NCBI RefSeq assembly: GCF_002024165.1
Contig: NZ_MWQN01000005.1
Span: 248,001-312,000 of the forward strand
DNA from: Embleya scabrispora
Lineage (GTDB): Bacteria; Actinomycetota; Actinomycetes; Streptomycetales; Streptomycetaceae
Direction of reading: 5' to 3'
Length of the DNA: 64,000 nucleotides
Each line of letters begins with the position of its first letter. The first letter of the stretch is position 1. Positions 1-8,843 of this stretch are shown here, piece by piece. The notes under the pieces were generated by a model, which was not told the origin of the DNA, made no database searches, and saw only the letters and a list, made by a program, of their open reading frames with translations. The position numbers and the translations under genes are program-made.

Positions 1-153
1 GCGGACGTGATCACCGTCCTGGCTTCCCTGGTGGTCACGCTCACCCGCCGCCTTGCGGAGCCTGATGGTGACCCCGATGCGCTGTTGACAGCCTTGATCC
101 GCTCACAAGTCGACCACGCACGCCGGCACCGCGTACACACCCGGAAGACGTGA
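1..153 (+). CDS. C-terminal end of an unidentified protein (5' end outside window)
   Basis: Frame 1 is open from the first base and ends at TGA 151-153. It gives 50 residues with a hydrophobic helix (VITVLASLVVTLT) followed by a basic tail rich in Arg and His. The start lies outside the window, so the family cannot be named. It is convergent with the ABC exporter gene, about 145 bp away. Confidence 0.45.
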   Translation, partial: ADVITVLASLVVTLTRRLAEPDGDPDALLTALIRSQVDHARRHRVHTRKT

Positions 154-297
154 CGGCGTCGGCCAGCACGGGCCTTGCTTCCCAACGTCGCGTCTCCGTT
201 GGTCCGGTTCCGGTCCCCGTCGCGGCCGACCGTCCTGTCCGAGGCCTGGGGCGTGCCGGCGGTCGTCGACGAAGAACGTCCACTCCGGGTGGGGCGT

Positions 298-2271
298 TCA
301 CGCGTTGGGGGACGTTCGCTCATCGGCCGGCGTCCTTGTCGTGGGGATCGTGCCCGAGCCGGAGGCTTTGGTCGGGTGCGCGCCGTACTGGTCGGACTGA
401 AGCGTGAACATGTCGGCGTAGATCGCGCCTGCTGCCATGAGTTCGTGGTGGGTGCCGTGTTCGGCGATGCGGCCTTTGTCGAGGACGTATATGTGGTCGG
501 CGTGTTGGACCGAGGCGAGGCGGTGGGTGATCAGGACGACGATGGTGCCGTCGGCGACGAGCTCGCGGATGCGGGCGAACGTCTCGATCTCCTTGCGGGC
601 GTCCAGCGCCGAGGTGGGCTCGTCCGCGATGACCACGGGGGCGCGCCGGTACCGTTCGCGGGCCAGGGCGATGGCCTGCCACTGTCCGCCGGACAACTCG
701 ACGCCGCCCTCGTAGTTGCGGTCGAGCAACGTGTCCAGGCCGCGGGGGAGGTCGGCGACCACGGGCCCGGCGCCCGCGTACGCGCACGCCGCACGCAGGG
801 CGTCCTCGTCGGGCCCGGTGTCGATGTCGGGCCGGCCGAGGACGATGTTCGCCCGGGCGGTCAGGTCCCACCGTACGAAGTCCTGGGGGACCAGGGCGAC
901 CTGGTCGAAGAGGCTGGTGCGGTCGGCGTCGGTGACGTCCACGCCGTCCCATTCGATGCTGCCGCTCTCGGGCCGGTACAGGCCCGCGATCAGCTTGGCC
1001 AACGTCGTCTTGCCCGAGCCGTTCTCCCCGGCGAACGCGACGATCGTGCCTCGGGTCAAGGTGACGTCGACCCCGTCGAGGGCCTTGTGGTCCCGGCCGG
1101 GGTAGGTGAACGACACGTCCTTGACCCGCACCCTGTGCGGCGCGGTGATCGTGCTTCCGCTGGTGGGGATGGCGTGCAGGTCGGCTTGGGCGCACGCTTC
1201 CTGGAGGTCGTTGGCGAACAGGGCCTGCTCGTACAGGTGTTGGATCCCGGTGACGAGGCCGGCGAGGCTGGTGGTGCCGGTGCGGATCGCCAGCACGGCG
1301 GTGCCGGAGGTGGCCAGGTCCGCGCGTCCGCTCAACAGCAGCCACGCGAGGGTGAGGTAGGTCAACCCGGACGCGACGCCCGACAGCGCGGACGCCACGA
1401 GGTCGGTGCCCGCCTCCGCCTTGGCCAGACGCTCCTTCTCCGCCTCCGCCGCCGCGGCCATGCGCTCGTAGTGGTGCAAAAGATACGGCCCCGCGCCGTG
1501 CACCCGGACCTCCTGGGCGGTGTCCTGCGCGGTCAACGCCCAGACGATCTCGCCCTGTTGCCTGCCGTGGTCCGTCCACGCGAGGACGCTTTCGTAGCGG
1601 CGCCGGGCGGAGCGCACGGTGCCCCACCCCGGCGGCAGGATGATCAGCAGCATCATCGGCAACAACAGCGGATGCAACACCGCCAACACCGTGCCCACCG
1701 CGGCGAGCGAGACGAGCGCGTTGACGACCTGCACGCTGTACGTGATCATCAACCGGCTCGCGTTGGTGCCCCACTTGGCGGTCTGCAGCAGGCGTTTGAA
1801 GTCGGCGTCCTCCAACGTCGCCATCTCCACCCGCATCACCCGCCGCAGCAACTCGACCTCGGCGAACCGCTCCACCTTCGGCTCCAACCGCCCGGTCGCC
1901 GCCGTCGAAGCGGCCCGCAGCAGCGCCCCCGTCACCCCCATCGTGGCCACGAACACCAACGCGGGCGCGGCGGAACGCACCCGGTCGGGGGTCGGGCCGG
2001 CGTTGAACAATTCGATCAGGATGCGGTTGGTGCCCACCAGCCCCAGGGCGGAGGTGACGCCCTGCCCGATCTGGGCGAACGCCACCACCAGCAGCGCGAT
2101 TCGATCCGCGGCCCATCCGAGGCGCACCGATCGGGCGATCAGACGCGGCAGCCGCCGCAACGTCCCCAGGAACGACAGTTCCGTGTGGGCACCGCGATGG
2201 AGGTGCCGACCCCAGGTGGGTTTGAGTTTGCCGCCGAACAGCTCCCGGCCGCTCGCGTCACCGACCGCCAT
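298..2271 (-). CDS. ABC transporter half-exporter: permease fused to ATPase
   Basis: About 657 aa. The N-terminal ~330 residues carry several hydrophobic helices typical of a type-I exporter membrane domain. The C-terminal ATPase has Walker A (GENGSGKTT), Q-loop (LVPQDF), signature LSGGQ, Walker B (PVVIADEP) and H-loop (LITHRLASV). One polypeptide has both domains, so it should work as a homodimer or with an unseen partner and export a substrate that cannot be inferred. ATG 2271 begins MAVGDASG, with GGAGG very close upstream; ATG 2316 is an alternative start giving a more basic N-terminus. The open frame runs much further upstream, but that part is low-complexity Arg/Pro sequence and not convincing. 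The C-terminal ~25 residues after the ATPase are polar and not conserved-looking. Confidence 0.9.
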   Translation of the reverse strand: MAVGDASGRELFGGKLKPTWGRHLHRGAHTELSFLGTLRRLPRLIARSVRLGWAADRIALLVVAFAQIGQGVTSALGLVGTNRILIELFNAGPTPDRVRSAAPALVFVATMGVTGALLRAASTAATGRLEPKVERFAEVELLRRVMRVEMATLEDADFKRLLQTAKWGTNASRLMITYSVQVVNALVSLAAVGTVLAVLHPLLLPMMLLIILPPGWGTVRSARRRYESVLAWTDHGRQQGEIVWALTAQDTAQEVRVHGAGPYLLHHYERMAAAAEAEKERLAKAEAGTDLVASALSGVASGLTYLTLAWLLLSGRADLATSGTAVLAIRTGTTSLAGLVTGIQHLYEQALFANDLQEACAQADLHAIPTSGSTITAPHRVRVKDVSFTYPGRDHKALDGVDVTLTRGTIVAFAGENGSGKTTLAKLIAGLYRPESGSIEWDGVDVTDADRTSLFDQVALVPQDFVRWDLTARANIVLGRPDIDTGPDEDALRAACAYAGAGPVVADLPRGLDTLLDRNYEGGVELSGGQWQAIALARERYRRAPVVIADEPTSALDARKEIETFARIRELVADGTIVVLITHRLASVQHADHIYVLDKGRIAEHGTHHELMAAGAIYADMFTLQSDQYGAHPTKASGSGTIPTTRTPADERTSPNA

Positions 2272-2753
2272 CGCCTCCGCCGCACGATTGCGCCGCGCCC
2301 GGCGCGGCCGGATCATCCCGACACCGCGCCCGCGTGCCGAAGCGCGGCGGTGGAGCGCGGTGGCGTGAGGGGTCGCGGCCCACGGGGCCGGGCGAGAAGT
2401 CGATCCATGGGAGGGTCCTCCGGTTCCGGTCGGTCCTGCTCGGATCCGTGCTGTCTCGGTGTCGGCCCGAGGCCGGCGGCACGTGCGGCGCGGCGGGGAC
2501 ACAACCGGTCCCGGACGACGGCGTCGTGTGGAACACGGTGGTCGGCCCACGTGCGGCGGCATGTTCGCGCTACGCGTGGTCCCGGGCCGCTCGTCGATTG
2601 TTGCCGTGCTCGGGAGCCGGAGGGTCGTTGTACTCGGGGCTTCTTGGTGCAGTGCCGGTGGTGGGGGCAGGCGCGGGAGCGCGAACCGATGGACGAACGC
2701 GCCGGGGCCGCGGGTGCGTTGGCGGGTGTTTCGGGTCGGGGCCCGGGTCGGGG
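2272..2753. other. Intergenic, no gene seen
   Basis: About 480 bp between two minus-strand genes. All frames are Arg/Pro/Gly-rich shadows. I see no hairpin or ribosome-binding site pointing to a hidden gene. Confidence 0.5.
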
Positions 2754-3089
2754 TCAGGGGCGGGGGGTGTTCGGCGGCAGAGCGCGTTGGACGAGGTGGT
2801 CGAGGTGTCTGCGGAACTCCGCCTGGGGGTCGGGGCAGAGCGTTGCGAGTGCGACGGCGGCCGTTGCGATGACGTCGCACAGTTCCAGCCGGACGTCGTC
2901 CAACGTGTGGGTGACTCCCTTGCGTGGGTTCGCTCCGAGGACACCGTGGTAGGCCGCGGCGACCTCGCCGGCCTCCTCCATGATCTTGAGGATGCGCAGC
3001 GGGACCGGATCGTCGCCGGCTGCGTGGTGGTGTGCGTCGAGCCAGCGGCGCAGTTGCTCGATCGCGGCCCAGGTGTCGGCGTCCATCAT
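2754..3089 (-). CDS. MazG-like nucleotide pyrophosphohydrolase-family protein
   Basis: 111 aa. The pattern is an N-terminal helix (WAAIEQLRRWLDAH), then KIMEEAGEVAAAYHGV with the EExGE-type acidic helix that binds Mg in all-alpha NTP pyrophosphatases. It continues with NPRKGVTHTLDDVRLELCDVI, where E-L-C-D supplies the second acidic pair. This fits the short MazG-like proteins found beside regulators in Streptomyces. Two ATGs lie back to back (3089, 3086) after CCGGAG; 3086 has slightly better spacing. A house-cleaning or nucleotide-pool role is known for the family, but the substrate here is not inferable. Confidence 0.8.
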   Translation of the reverse strand: MMDADTWAAIEQLRRWLDAHHHAAGDDPVPLRILKIMEEAGEVAAAYHGVLGANPRKGVTHTLDDVRLELCDVIATAAVALATLCPDPQAEFRRHLDHLVQRALPPNTPRP

Positions 3090-3209
3090 GACTCCGGAGG
3101 GGTGAGGTGATCGCGGTGGTTGTCGCGGGGGCGTGCGGGCGATGGGCGGTTCGCGTTGCATGTGCCGGCCCGATGTGGTGCGTTCGGCCCGTGCTGTCGT
3201 TCGGCGCGA

Positions 3210-4379
3210 TCAGTGGTCCGTGACCGGGTCGCACGCGGCCAGGTCCGCCAGGACCGCGTCGATGTGTTTGGTGTCGCCCGCGCGCCGCAGGCCGGTCAGG
3301 GCTTCGACCAGGTGGGGGCGGGCTTCCTCGGGTGCGTCGGCCGCGAGGAGCGCTCGCCCGCAACAGTGGTCGGCCAGGGCCGTATTGAAGACGTCGCGGG
3401 CCTGGGCGAGGAGGTGCCGTGCGGTGGTCCCATACGCCGCCGCGTGCACATTTCGACCGGCGGCGTATGCCGCCAGGGCGCGTTCCAGGTATGCCAGGCC
3501 CGCCGTGCGGTGATCACCCGCGGTGTGGCACAGACGGATCGCGTGCAGGAAGGTCGTGTCGGCGTCCGCGTCCTGTCCCAACTTTGCGTGGGTGCGGGCC
3601 CGGTAGTGCACCGCGCACGCCGCCTCGCGCGGGCGACCGTGCGTGCGGTGATGCTCCTCGGCCTGCAGCAGCAGGCGCAGCGACAACTCGGGGTCGTGCG
3701 GAGACTCCAGCAAACCCGAGGAGGTGAGCATGCGCCCCAAGACGTCCGCACCGTCGGCGTCCGGACCCGCGTACAGCCGCGCCGCGTCCAGCGCGAGTCG
3801 ATGGGCCTCGCGCACCTCGGCGTCGATGTCGACCCGCAGCGCGCACGACCACAGGCAGTCCGCCAACACCGCCGCACTTCGCCAGCCCTCTCGCGTGCCC
3901 GCGCAGTGGCGGATGTCGGCCATGACGGCGGGCAATTCCGCGAGGGACCACAGCAGTGCCTCGCCGGTGTCGGCGAATTGCACGGCCGGCACGCCGGGAC
4001 CGCGACCGGTCGCCTCCAACTGTCGGCGTTCCGGGTGCAGGGTCCGGGCGGCGTCGGCGGATGCGGCGAGGTGGTAGTCGAGCAACCGTGTCCTCGCGGC
4101 GTCGCGTTCTTCCGTGGGCAGTTCGGCGGCCTTGCTCTCGCTCACGGGTCGGGCCGCCGTCGTGACGACGTGGAAGCCGGGGGTGTCGCGTGCGTCGGTA
4201 ACGAGATCGCGTTCGTGCAGTTCGGCGACGGCTTGCGCGGCGCGGGAGGCGTCGCCGTCGAGCGCGGCTACGGCCCGAGTGGTGAGTGGGACGCCGGGCA
4301 GCAGGCCCAGCCGCGCGAAGAGCGCGCGGCCGGGATCCGAGCACTGATTCAGGGCGTGCGTGATCGCACTGGGTGTCAT
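3210..4379 (-). CDS. TPR-rich protein of the AfsR/STAND-effector type, lacking DNA-binding and NTPase domains
   Basis: 389 aa. The N-terminal ~110 residues resemble the winged-helix segment that follows the NB-ARC domain in AfsR/SARP proteins (FARLGLLPGVPLTTRAVAALDG, AVAELHERDLV). The rest is a string of TPR-like helices (AVHYRARTHAKLGQDADADT, AGLAYLERALAAYAAGR). No P-loop or SARP domain precedes it. It may be a stand-alone protein-interaction module or the surviving C-terminal part of a larger regulator. Start ATG 4379 has GAGAGGGA upstream. The inverted-repeat element at 4536-4713 lies about 160 bp upstream. Confidence 0.7.
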   Translation of the reverse strand: MTPSAITHALNQCSDPGRALFARLGLLPGVPLTTRAVAALDGDASRAAQAVAELHERDLVTDARDTPGFHVVTTAARPVSESKAAELPTEERDAARTRLLDYHLAASADAARTLHPERRQLEATGRGPGVPAVQFADTGEALLWSLAELPAVMADIRHCAGTREGWRSAAVLADCLWSCALRVDIDAEVREAHRLALDAARLYAGPDADGADVLGRMLTSSGLLESPHDPELSLRLLLQAEEHHRTHGRPREAACAVHYRARTHAKLGQDADADTTFLHAIRLCHTAGDHRTAGLAYLERALAAYAAGRNVHAAAYGTTARHLLAQARDVFNTALADHCCGRALLAADAPEEARPHLVEALTGLRRAGDTKHIDAVLADLAACDPVTDH

Positions 4380-4535
4380 ATGTGATCCCTCTCGTGCGGT
4401 TGCGGAGGGCGGATACCGATTCGCCGGCCACGTCGATGGTCGGCGAGGACAGGTCACGGCCGGGGAGGATTACCGGCGCGGAAGCGGTGCCCCGGGAAAA
4501 TCATCGCGCTCGGGCGGTGCCGATTCCACCCGGCG

Positions 4536-4713
4536 CGACCGCCGTCTTGCCGTCATCCTCGGAGCATCCAACCGCAAGGATTGTGCCTTGGTGTAGTGAT
4601 CTCACGTCTGTGAATACGACGGAGTGATGTAAAACAGCCGTCGGTCTCACGTTGTGTGATACCGCGATATGCCGACGCGGGAATGGGATGACGGCAAGAT
4701 GGCGGTGCCGCGA
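4536..4713. repeat. Inverted-repeat element, copy A (MITE-like or large regulatory palindrome)
   Basis: GATGACGGCAAGATGGCGGT lies on the + strand near 4687-4706, and its near-exact reverse complement (one mismatch) lies at about 4539-4558. The ~130 bp between the arms is AT-richer than the surroundings and holds GTTGTGTGA at 4651. A second copy with the same arms and the same internal GTTGTGTGA lies at 15240-15404. There is no coding potential inside. Confidence 0.6.
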
Positions 4714-4726
4714 ACGACCTTCGCCA

Positions 4727-4752
4727 CCTGCCGCCCGCCTTCGGGCGGCAGG
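4727..4752. terminator. Hairpin, probable terminator of the phosphotransferase module
   Basis: Perfect 11-bp stem CCTGCCGCCCG / CGGGCGGCAGG with a CCTT loop, about 210 bp past the stop of the minus-strand phosphotransferase gene. No U-tract, which is common in actinomycete terminators. Confidence 0.55.
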
Positions 4753-4959
4753 GGACATGAGGCGTCGTCCTGTTCCGACGTTGCCCGTGCCTGAGTTTGC
4801 CGGCCGCCGCAGGCCGCCTGTGGTGTGCTTACCGCACACGAGCCGCGGCGTGCGGAAGCCCCGGCCTGGAGCGGTCGGCGGGCGGTGCTCCGGGCGGTGT
4901 ATGCGGGGGGTCGGGGTGCCTGGGCGGGTAGATCGGGCTTTGCTTGCCTGTCGCGGTGC

Positions 4960-5841
4960 CTAGGCCGGGGCCCATCGGGCTTGTTCGTCCCCCGTGCGCA
5001 GGGTGGTGATGCGGTGTGCGAGTTCACGGTGGGCGTTTCGGTCGCGGGCGTCGGCACGTCGGATGAAGGATCCGAGAGTGTGCAGGTCGCGCATCTCGCG
5101 CAGGACCGAGAAGCCGTCCCAGCGGCGAGGGTCGAAGCCGTAGGCATCGGCGAAGCGTTCGAGTTCGGGTTCGCCGCGGCCGAAGCGTGTGCCCTGGTAG
5201 GTGTTGACGAGGTCGAGCTCGCGCGGGCCGTGGGCGGCTTCGTCCCAGTCGCCCAGGCGCGTCAGGTGCCTGTCGGCGAGCAGGTTGCCCGGGTAGGCGT
5301 CGCCATGGATAAGTCCGGCCGGGCCCAGGGGGAACGTCAGGTGCTCGTAGCGCTCCAGCAGGGTGTCGATGCGTGCCGCCAGCCAGGCCTTGTCGGTTTG
5401 GTCGAGGGTCGTGCTCGCGGCGACCCGGTCGGCGAGGTCCGCGAGCGGGCGATACGTCGGGGGCGGTTCGGGCGGCTGGGGCAGGGCGTGCAACCGGCGC
5501 AGGATGGAGCCGAGTTCCGCCGCGTCGGGGCGCCATCCGGGCGGCTGGGGGTAGTACTCCCACCAGGTGAGGACGTGGCCGTCGTGCACGACGGGCTCCA
5601 GCGACCGGGCGGGCCGTGTGACGGGGAGATCGTAACCATCCAGCCGGCGTGTCAGGGCCACTGCGCGGATTGCCGATTCCAGGGTTTGTGGTCCGCGGAC
5701 GCGCACGACCAGGCGCTCGCGGGGCAGCAGGTGGACGGCGGTGGCGTGGTCGCCCAACAGCCGCAGGCCGTCGGTGTCCAGCCCGGCGGCGTTGCTCGCG
5801 TCGCGGGCGACGGCCTCGGTGGGGGTGGCTTTCGTCATCAT
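4960..5841 (-). CDS. Phosphotransferase, APH/choline-kinase fold (module 1)
   Basis: 293 aa. Brenner-type catalytic loop LIHGDAYPGN has H179, D181 and N186. Metal-binding Asp follows in LGDWDEA (D198). Both are intact, so the protein should be an active small-molecule or peptide kinase of the aminoglycoside-phosphotransferase family (PF01636); the substrate is unknown. ATG 5841 overlaps the TGA of the upstream regulator (ATGA), and a second ATG at 5838 is in frame, so translation is probably coupled. The same two-gene arrangement recurs at 7959-10258. Confidence 0.85.
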   Translation of the reverse strand: MMTKATPTEAVARDASNAAGLDTDGLRLLGDHATAVHLLPRERLVVRVRGPQTLESAIRAVALTRRLDGYDLPVTRPARSLEPVVHDGHVLTWWEYYPQPPGWRPDAAELGSILRRLHALPQPPEPPPTYRPLADLADRVAASTTLDQTDKAWLAARIDTLLERYEHLTFPLGPAGLIHGDAYPGNLLADRHLTRLGDWDEAAHGPRELDLVNTYQGTRFGRGEPELERFADAYGFDPRRWDGFSVLREMRDLHTLGSFIRRADARDRNAHRELAHRITTLRTGDEQARWAPA

Positions 5842-7229
5842 GGCGACGGTAGCGGGTGTTCGGAGGCGATCTTCGGCGGGGCCCACTCGTTGCGGACGTC
5901 CTCGACGAGGGCTCGGGCCTGCGGGGTTCGTGCGAGCGGGAGCAGGCGATCGAGGGCGCCGTCGAACTGCCCGATGTGTTTCTCCGACGGAACGCTCAGG
6001 ATGTGTTCGAAGCCGAGCCGTGCGGTTGCCAGGTCGCCTTCGATCAGTCGGGCCGCGATCACGTCGAACCGGGCGAGGGTCTCGTCGCCGTAGGAGCGCT
6101 GATCCGCCGGCCCGGCCTCGTACATCGCGATCGCGGACCGGGCGTGGTGTTCGGCTTCGACGTGGCGCCCCAGGAGCAGGTACGTTCCGCCCAGGTAGTA
6201 CTCGCACTTGGCCTCGGGAAAGGACAGCAGACCGCCGAAGTCGGCCATGGCGTCCCGGGACGGTTGCCGGTTCCGTTCGCGGTCCAGGAGTTCCAGCACC
6301 GCCGACGCGGTGGCCGTGTCGCCGATCCTGGCCGCGGCGCGGGCGCGAACGGCGAGGTTGCGGACCCGGGACGGCCCCTTCGGGGACAGTTCGACGCCGT
6401 GGGCGGCGAGGTCCGGTGCGGCCTGCAGATGCCGGGGCGACCACTCGGCGATCAGCGCGGCGGTGCCGTGCGCCCAGGCGAGCAGGTGCGGTTGATCGCC
6501 TTCGTCCGCGCACGCCCGGGCGGCCCGGATCTGGCGCATGGCGGAGTGCGGGTCGCCGAGGTTTTGACTGGCGTGCGCCAAGAGGAGGCAACTCGTGCCC
6601 GCCAGGAGCAGCAGTGTGCGTCGTTGCCCCGGCGTCTGCCGGCCACGCAGCAACGCGAACAAGTGGTCCCGCACGACCACGAGTTCGCGGAACAGCGGCC
6701 GCAGCGGGGCGTGTACGTACGCGTTCGCCAGACCCGCGATCTCCCGCTGCCAGAAGTCGAGTTCGTACGCGTCGACGTTGCTCCCGTCCATCGAACGCAC
6801 GAAGGCCCACGACACGTCCGCGGCCTCCCGCACACCCGTGAGGAGCCGATCGCCCACGCTCTCCTCTCCGGGACCGTACGGATCCGTGGACTCCGTGTCC
6901 TGGAGGCGCAGCTCCCGCCGGTCAGCAACCCTCGCCCCTCGATCGGAGACAGGGTGCGTAGGCGCGGGCGTCGGGGGAGCAAAGAGCCGTTCGGCCTCGA
7001 CGCCGAACAGGTGCTCCAGGACTCGGCAGGTGTTGGGGTACGGGAGCCCTTTGACGTCACCCGCCATCCAACGGTCGAAGGTGCGCTCGGAAACGCTGAC
7101 CCGCCGCAGCCGGGGATCGCGCTCGCGGTCGGCCAACGCATCGCGCGCCAGCGCGAACTTCGCAGCGAACGTGGCGAACAGGTTCCACCGGCGGGCGAGA
7201 ACCGACTCCCGAAAGAGCGTGCTACGCAA
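5838..7229 (-). CDS. Transcriptional regulator: divergent N-terminal HTH plus TPR region (module 1)
   Basis: 463 aa from TTG 7229. N-terminal ~85 residues match three other proteins in this window (RSTLFRESVLARRW, RDALADRERDP, FDRWMAGDVKGLP, CRVLEHLFG), probably a DNA-binding domain. The rest is helical with TPR-like repeats. TTG is chosen because AAGGAG sits 9 nt before it and because the paralogs at 11729 and 12169 start exactly at this point of the alignment; ATG 7286 is the alternative. The stop codon overlaps the phosphotransferase start. A regulator sensing a ligand through its TPRs and controlling its own operon is a reasonable inference but unproven. Confidence 0.75.
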   Translation of the reverse strand: MRSTLFRESVLARRWNLFATFAAKFALARDALADRERDPRLRRVSVSERTFDRWMAGDVKGLPYPNTCRVLEHLFGVEAERLFAPPTPAPTHPVSDRGARVADRRELRLQDTESTDPYGPGEESVGDRLLTGVREAADVSWAFVRSMDGSNVDAYELDFWQREIAGLANAYVHAPLRPLFRELVVVRDHLFALLRGRQTPGQRRTLLLLAGTSCLLLAHASQNLGDPHSAMRQIRAARACADEGDQPHLLAWAHGTAALIAEWSPRHLQAAPDLAAHGVELSPKGPSRVRNLAVRARAAARIGDTATASAVLELLDRERNRQPSRDAMADFGGLLSFPEAKCEYYLGGTYLLLGRHVEAEHHARSAIAMYEAGPADQRSYGDETLARFDVIAARLIEGDLATARLGFEHILSVPSEKHIGQFDGALDRLLPLARTPQARALVEDVRNEWAPPKIASEHPLPSP

Positions 7230-7499
7230 CGCCGACCTCTCCTTCTGCCACTCCCAGGCGCAAGTCTGTCGCCGACGACGCGGCATCGTGTAAGTCGATC
7301 GGGTGGCGGGATCAAGCATGTTGCTTTCGGCCATCGCGAGCAACCGAATGCGGCGGAAGACGATGGCACGTGGTCGACCCACGGACGTGATCGTTCCCGA
7401 TATACACGGTGTCTCGGGGGCGGATGCCGTATTGCACGCCGCCGAGGAAGGCCCGAACGAGGCGAAACACCGTTCGTGTTCAACGGACGACGCCCCCGA

Positions 7500-7660
7500 C
7501 ACGGACCCCACGCGGAAACGCGGACGCCGCGCAGGCGATCATCGACTCGCCGTCGGCCGTGCGATCGTTGTTGTAGGCGGCGACCGCCCAGAAGGCGAGT
7601 ACGTTCGAGCCCAGCTCGGTGTCCCCGGCCGCCGCGTGGACGGCGCGCGGTCAGCGACCC
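7500..7660 (-). pseudogene. Remnant of a TPR regulator gene
   Basis: A short stretch reads GDTELGSNVLAFWAVAAYNN then DRTADGESMIACA, which resembles a TPR helix pair of the regulator family nearby. It has no start codon, ends quickly in a stop, and is in a different frame from the reductase remnant beside it. I read this as a decayed gene piece. Confidence 0.35.
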
Positions 7661-7667
7661 CGCAGCC

Positions 7668-7837
7668 GGCAGTTCGGGTTCGGTCGCGGCGAGTCCGACC
7701 GCAGTGAACCATCGTTCGCGTGCCTGACCGTTCCGGGCCGCGAAGAGCGGTGGGCACTTCGGCGCGTACTTGCCGGTCAGTACCTCTTGGACCAGCGTGT
7801 AGTGAAGGAGTAGCCCCATACCGTGCCGGGTGGTGAA
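7668..7837 (-). pseudogene. Remnant of an aldo/keto-reductase-like gene
   Basis: Residues FTTRHGMGLLLHYTLVQ, VLTGKYAPKCPP and WFTAVGLAATEPEL align without gaps of note to FTARHGVGLLLHEPLGQ, VLTGKYDPACPP and WFTKTGLTAIEPGL of the intact gene at 13995-15128. Only about 56 codons remain, with no N-terminal barrel and no C-terminus. It is on the same strand as the intact copy, which suggests an ancient duplication followed by decay. Confidence 0.7.
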
Positions 7838-7958
7838 CGTGACACCTCACTGTCGGGGGAGTGTAGGGGCACAGGCCCTACCGAGGCGACTCGTTGAACG
7901 AGGCTTTGCGAAGCAAGCCGTACCCTGTGGGCCGTGATCCGCGTCCTCGTGCTGGGGA

Positions 7959-8843
7959 CTACACGATGCCGGTCCAGTGCCATGGCCGGGGCCCGTGTCG
8001 CCCACGAAGGCAGTCCACTCTGAATTGTGCCTGCTCGCGCCAGGCAGGGTGGCCGGCGGCGTGTAGCGCGGCGTACGTGGTCATGCGCAACTCGCGGGTG
8101 GCTGCCAGGGTTTCGTACCCGGCCCAGGTGGTGACGTCATGGCCGTAGACGGCGCAGAATTCTTCGTATTCGCCCGGTGAGGTCGCGCCCGTGGTCTTGG
8201 TGCGTACGGCGGTCGAGACGAGATCCCATTCGGGTGGCCCCACGGAGAAGCGCTCCAGGTCCATCAGGAGTCGCCCATTGCCGACCCGGACGATGTTGCC
8301 CGGCCACGCGTCGCCGTGGATTGCCCTTAGGGGCAGGCCGTCGGGGAGGCCCGCAGCCCAACGCTCCGAGAGATCGCGCTGCAGGTCGAGGAGCCATCGG
8401 CGGTCGTCGTCGGCGAGTGTGCCCGCGGCGGCAAGTCTTTCCGGGATCCGGACGAACGGATCGAGATGGCCGATGTCGAACCCGGGCAGGGGCAGAGCGT
8501 GGAGTTCCTTGAGGGTGAGTGCGACGTCGCTGATCGTGCCGGGGGAGTGCGGTGGGGCCTGTTCCCAGAAGGTCACTGTTCGGCCGCGGTGTTCCAGGGG
8601 TTGTTGGACGTCGAGCGGGACTACGGCGGGGATGCCGTGGTCGGTGAGCCAGCGGGCGATGCGGATCTCTCGCTCGGCGCTCGTACGTCGGCCGGGCGGG
8701 GTCATCCTCACGACGACACCCGCTGTCAACCGCCAGATTTGGTTCTCGGCGATGCGTATCGGCTGTGCCCCGCGAGGGTCGAGACCGATGGCGACGCAGG
8801 CTTCTTCAAGGGCTTCGCGGTCGGGTTCCGCCGTGTTCGTCAT
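7959..8843 (-). CDS. Phosphotransferase, APH fold (module 2)
   Basis: 294 aa. Catalytic loop RAIHGDAWPGN (H176, D178, N183) and metal-binding Asp in LLMDLERF (D195) are present, so it should be active. ATG 8843 overlaps the TGA of the upstream regulator by the ATGA arrangement seen in module 1. It is paralogous to the 4960-5841 protein in length and motif spacing, but the two differ strongly outside the motifs, so the duplication is old or the modules arrived separately. Substrate unknown. Confidence 0.85.
   Translation of the reverse strand: MTNTAEPDREALEEACVAIGLDPRGAQPIRIAENQIWRLTAGVVVRMTPPGRRTSAEREIRIARWLTDHGIPAVVPLDVQQPLEHRGRTVTFWEQAPPHSPGTISDVALTLKELHALPLPGFDIGHLDPFVRIPERLAAAGTLADDDRRWLLDLQRDLSERWAAGLPDGLPLRAIHGDAWPGNIVRVGNGRLLMDLERFSVGPPEWDLVSTAVRTKTTGATSPGEYEEFCAVYGHDVTTWAGYETLAATRELRMTTYAALHAAGHPAWREQAQFRVDCLRGRHGPRPWHWTGIV

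Noticed and set aside
175-2952. Long + strand open frame (~925 codons) opposite the ABC exporter gene
   Set aside because: Antisense shadow of a high-GC gene; low-complexity Arg/Gly/Val sequence, no domain, no ribosome-binding site.
7229-7286. ATG 7286 as start of the module-1 regulator
   Set aside because: TTG 7229 has a better ribosome-binding site and matches the start position in the paralogs; ATG remains possible.
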